Translations under genes and position numbers: made by a program | The notes under the pieces: generated by a model | Databases searched by the model: none | Seen by the model: only the letters and a program-made list of their open reading frames with translations | Told to the model about the DNA's origin: nothing | Assembly: GCA_963726995.1 (NCBI GenBank) | Contig: CAVSEP010000006.1 | Span: 1,488,001-1,552,000, forward strand | Length of the DNA: 64,000 bases | Direction: 5' to 3' | Source of the DNA: DAIDKA01 sp963726995 | Lineage (GTDB): Bacteria > Pseudomonadota > Gammaproteobacteria > Steroidobacterales > Steroidobacteraceae | Shown: piece after piece, positions 63,541 through 64,000 of the stretch | Numbering within the stretch: the stretch's first letter is position 1 | Layout of the letters: each line of letters starts with the position of its first letter

Positions 63541-64000
63541 TTACAGCGTGCTCGTGGTCACAGTTGTCGGCAGATCGTCGCCGGACTTGAGGGCTGTGAG
63601 GCCACGCAAGAGTCATGGCCAGGTGGCCGGAAATGTTGTTGGCGATGGCGCTGACCTTGCGGGCATAATCCGGGTCAGTCGCATAACCTCCGCGCTGCAG
63701 GCCGGTCGCGAAGGCATGGGCATCGCTGCCGGTGTTGAGCGCGGCGGCGTAACGCGGATTGCTGCGCAGGATCGACACATAGTCCCGGAAGCTCTGCGAG
63801 GCGTCCGCATAGGAACGAAACGGCGCCATCCCGGTGGTGGTCCCCTGGCTGCTCACTTCAGTGGTCTGGGCCTGCACGCTCGGGCCCTGCCAGCCGCCCG
63901 TGGCCTTGACCCCGAACAGGTTGTTGCTGGAATGCCCGCTGCCGTCCTGCGGCAGGCTGCGGCCCCAGTTCGTTTCCAACGCAGCCTGCGCGATGAGGTT
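63541..64000 (-). CDS. flgJ: FlgJ, peptidoglycan hydrolase domain (partial at window end, one frameshift)
   Basis: FlgJ is the rod-cap protein whose C-terminal glucosaminidase domain cuts a hole in peptidoglycan for the flagellar rod. The window contains only the C-terminal domain. In-frame codons from 64000 read NLIAQAALETNWGRSLP with the catalytic Glu in AALE, followed by SSNNLFGVKATGGWQG, APFRSYADASQSFRDYVSIL and YATDPDYARKVSAIAN. The frame breaks near 63608; the restored end reads TLAGLTALKSGDDLPTT and stops at 63541-63543. The N-terminal rod-binding domain lies beyond the window. Confidence 0.9.

Overview
This window comes from a high-GC gammaproteobacterium. The core gene order matches the E. 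coli 57-minute region closely: suhB, trmJ, isc genes, ndk, rlmN, pilF, rodZ, hisS, yfgM, bamB, der, divergent xseA, guaB, guaA, then tadA, mltF and purL. DUF1820 and DUF6152 proteins and the flagellar cluster fit the Steroidobacterales/Nevskiales/Xanthomonadales part of the class. The exact genus cannot be read from the sequence.

Layout. 0-6.4 kb: queA (5' end cut by the window), tgt, yajC, secD, secF, a TerC-family protein and a convergent amino-acid permease; most of these genes carry apparent single-base frameshifts. 7.5-24.4 kb: conserved housekeeping block for tRNA modification and charging (trmJ, rlmN, hisS), Fe-S assembly (an IscS with a fused degenerate IscU-like domain, plus iscA), nucleotide metabolism (ndk, guaB, guaA), envelope assembly (pilF, rodZ, yfgM, bamB, M23 endopeptidase), der and xseA. 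24.4-37.1 kb: an accessory segment between guaA and tadA. It holds a lone thioredoxin-ArsA fusion, an AAA ATPase of lower GC, an Hcp-like protein, a 92%-identical guaA fragment, a set of small exported proteins (DUF6152 and a tandem-duplicated domain protein), and assorted oxidoreductase and regulator genes. 37.2-46.6 kb: tadA, mltF, tRNA-Ser(CGA), a Rieske oxygenase, a receiver-less OmpR-type DNA-binding protein, a TagH-like FHA protein, DUF1820 and purL.

46.7-64 kb: a flagellar and glycosylation cluster, almost all on the minus strand. In transcription order it holds flgJ (cut by the window end), flgK, flgL, fliC, fliD, fliS, a 1279-residue protein with eleven near-identical 100-residue repeats, then a GT9-family transferase, a TPR-OGT-GT25 fusion, a methyltransferase and flaG; a GT2-family gene is on the plus strand. 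Three sites with the FliA (sigma-28) layout of an 8-base -35 box, 11-base spacer and 8-base -10 box lie upstream of fliC, fliS and the repeat gene. The most interesting candidate system is therefore a FliA-controlled, Ser/Thr-rich repeat protein of unknown function beside a dedicated O-glycosylation gene set.

Quality caveat. At least 23 reading-frame breaks can be located by homology, nearly all explained by one extra base. Fifteen lie in the first 6.4 kb and five in the last 2.6 kb. Removing them restores family-typical lengths (for example Tgt 375 residues), so I treat these genes as intact genes in an error-containing assembly and give spans for the restored genes.
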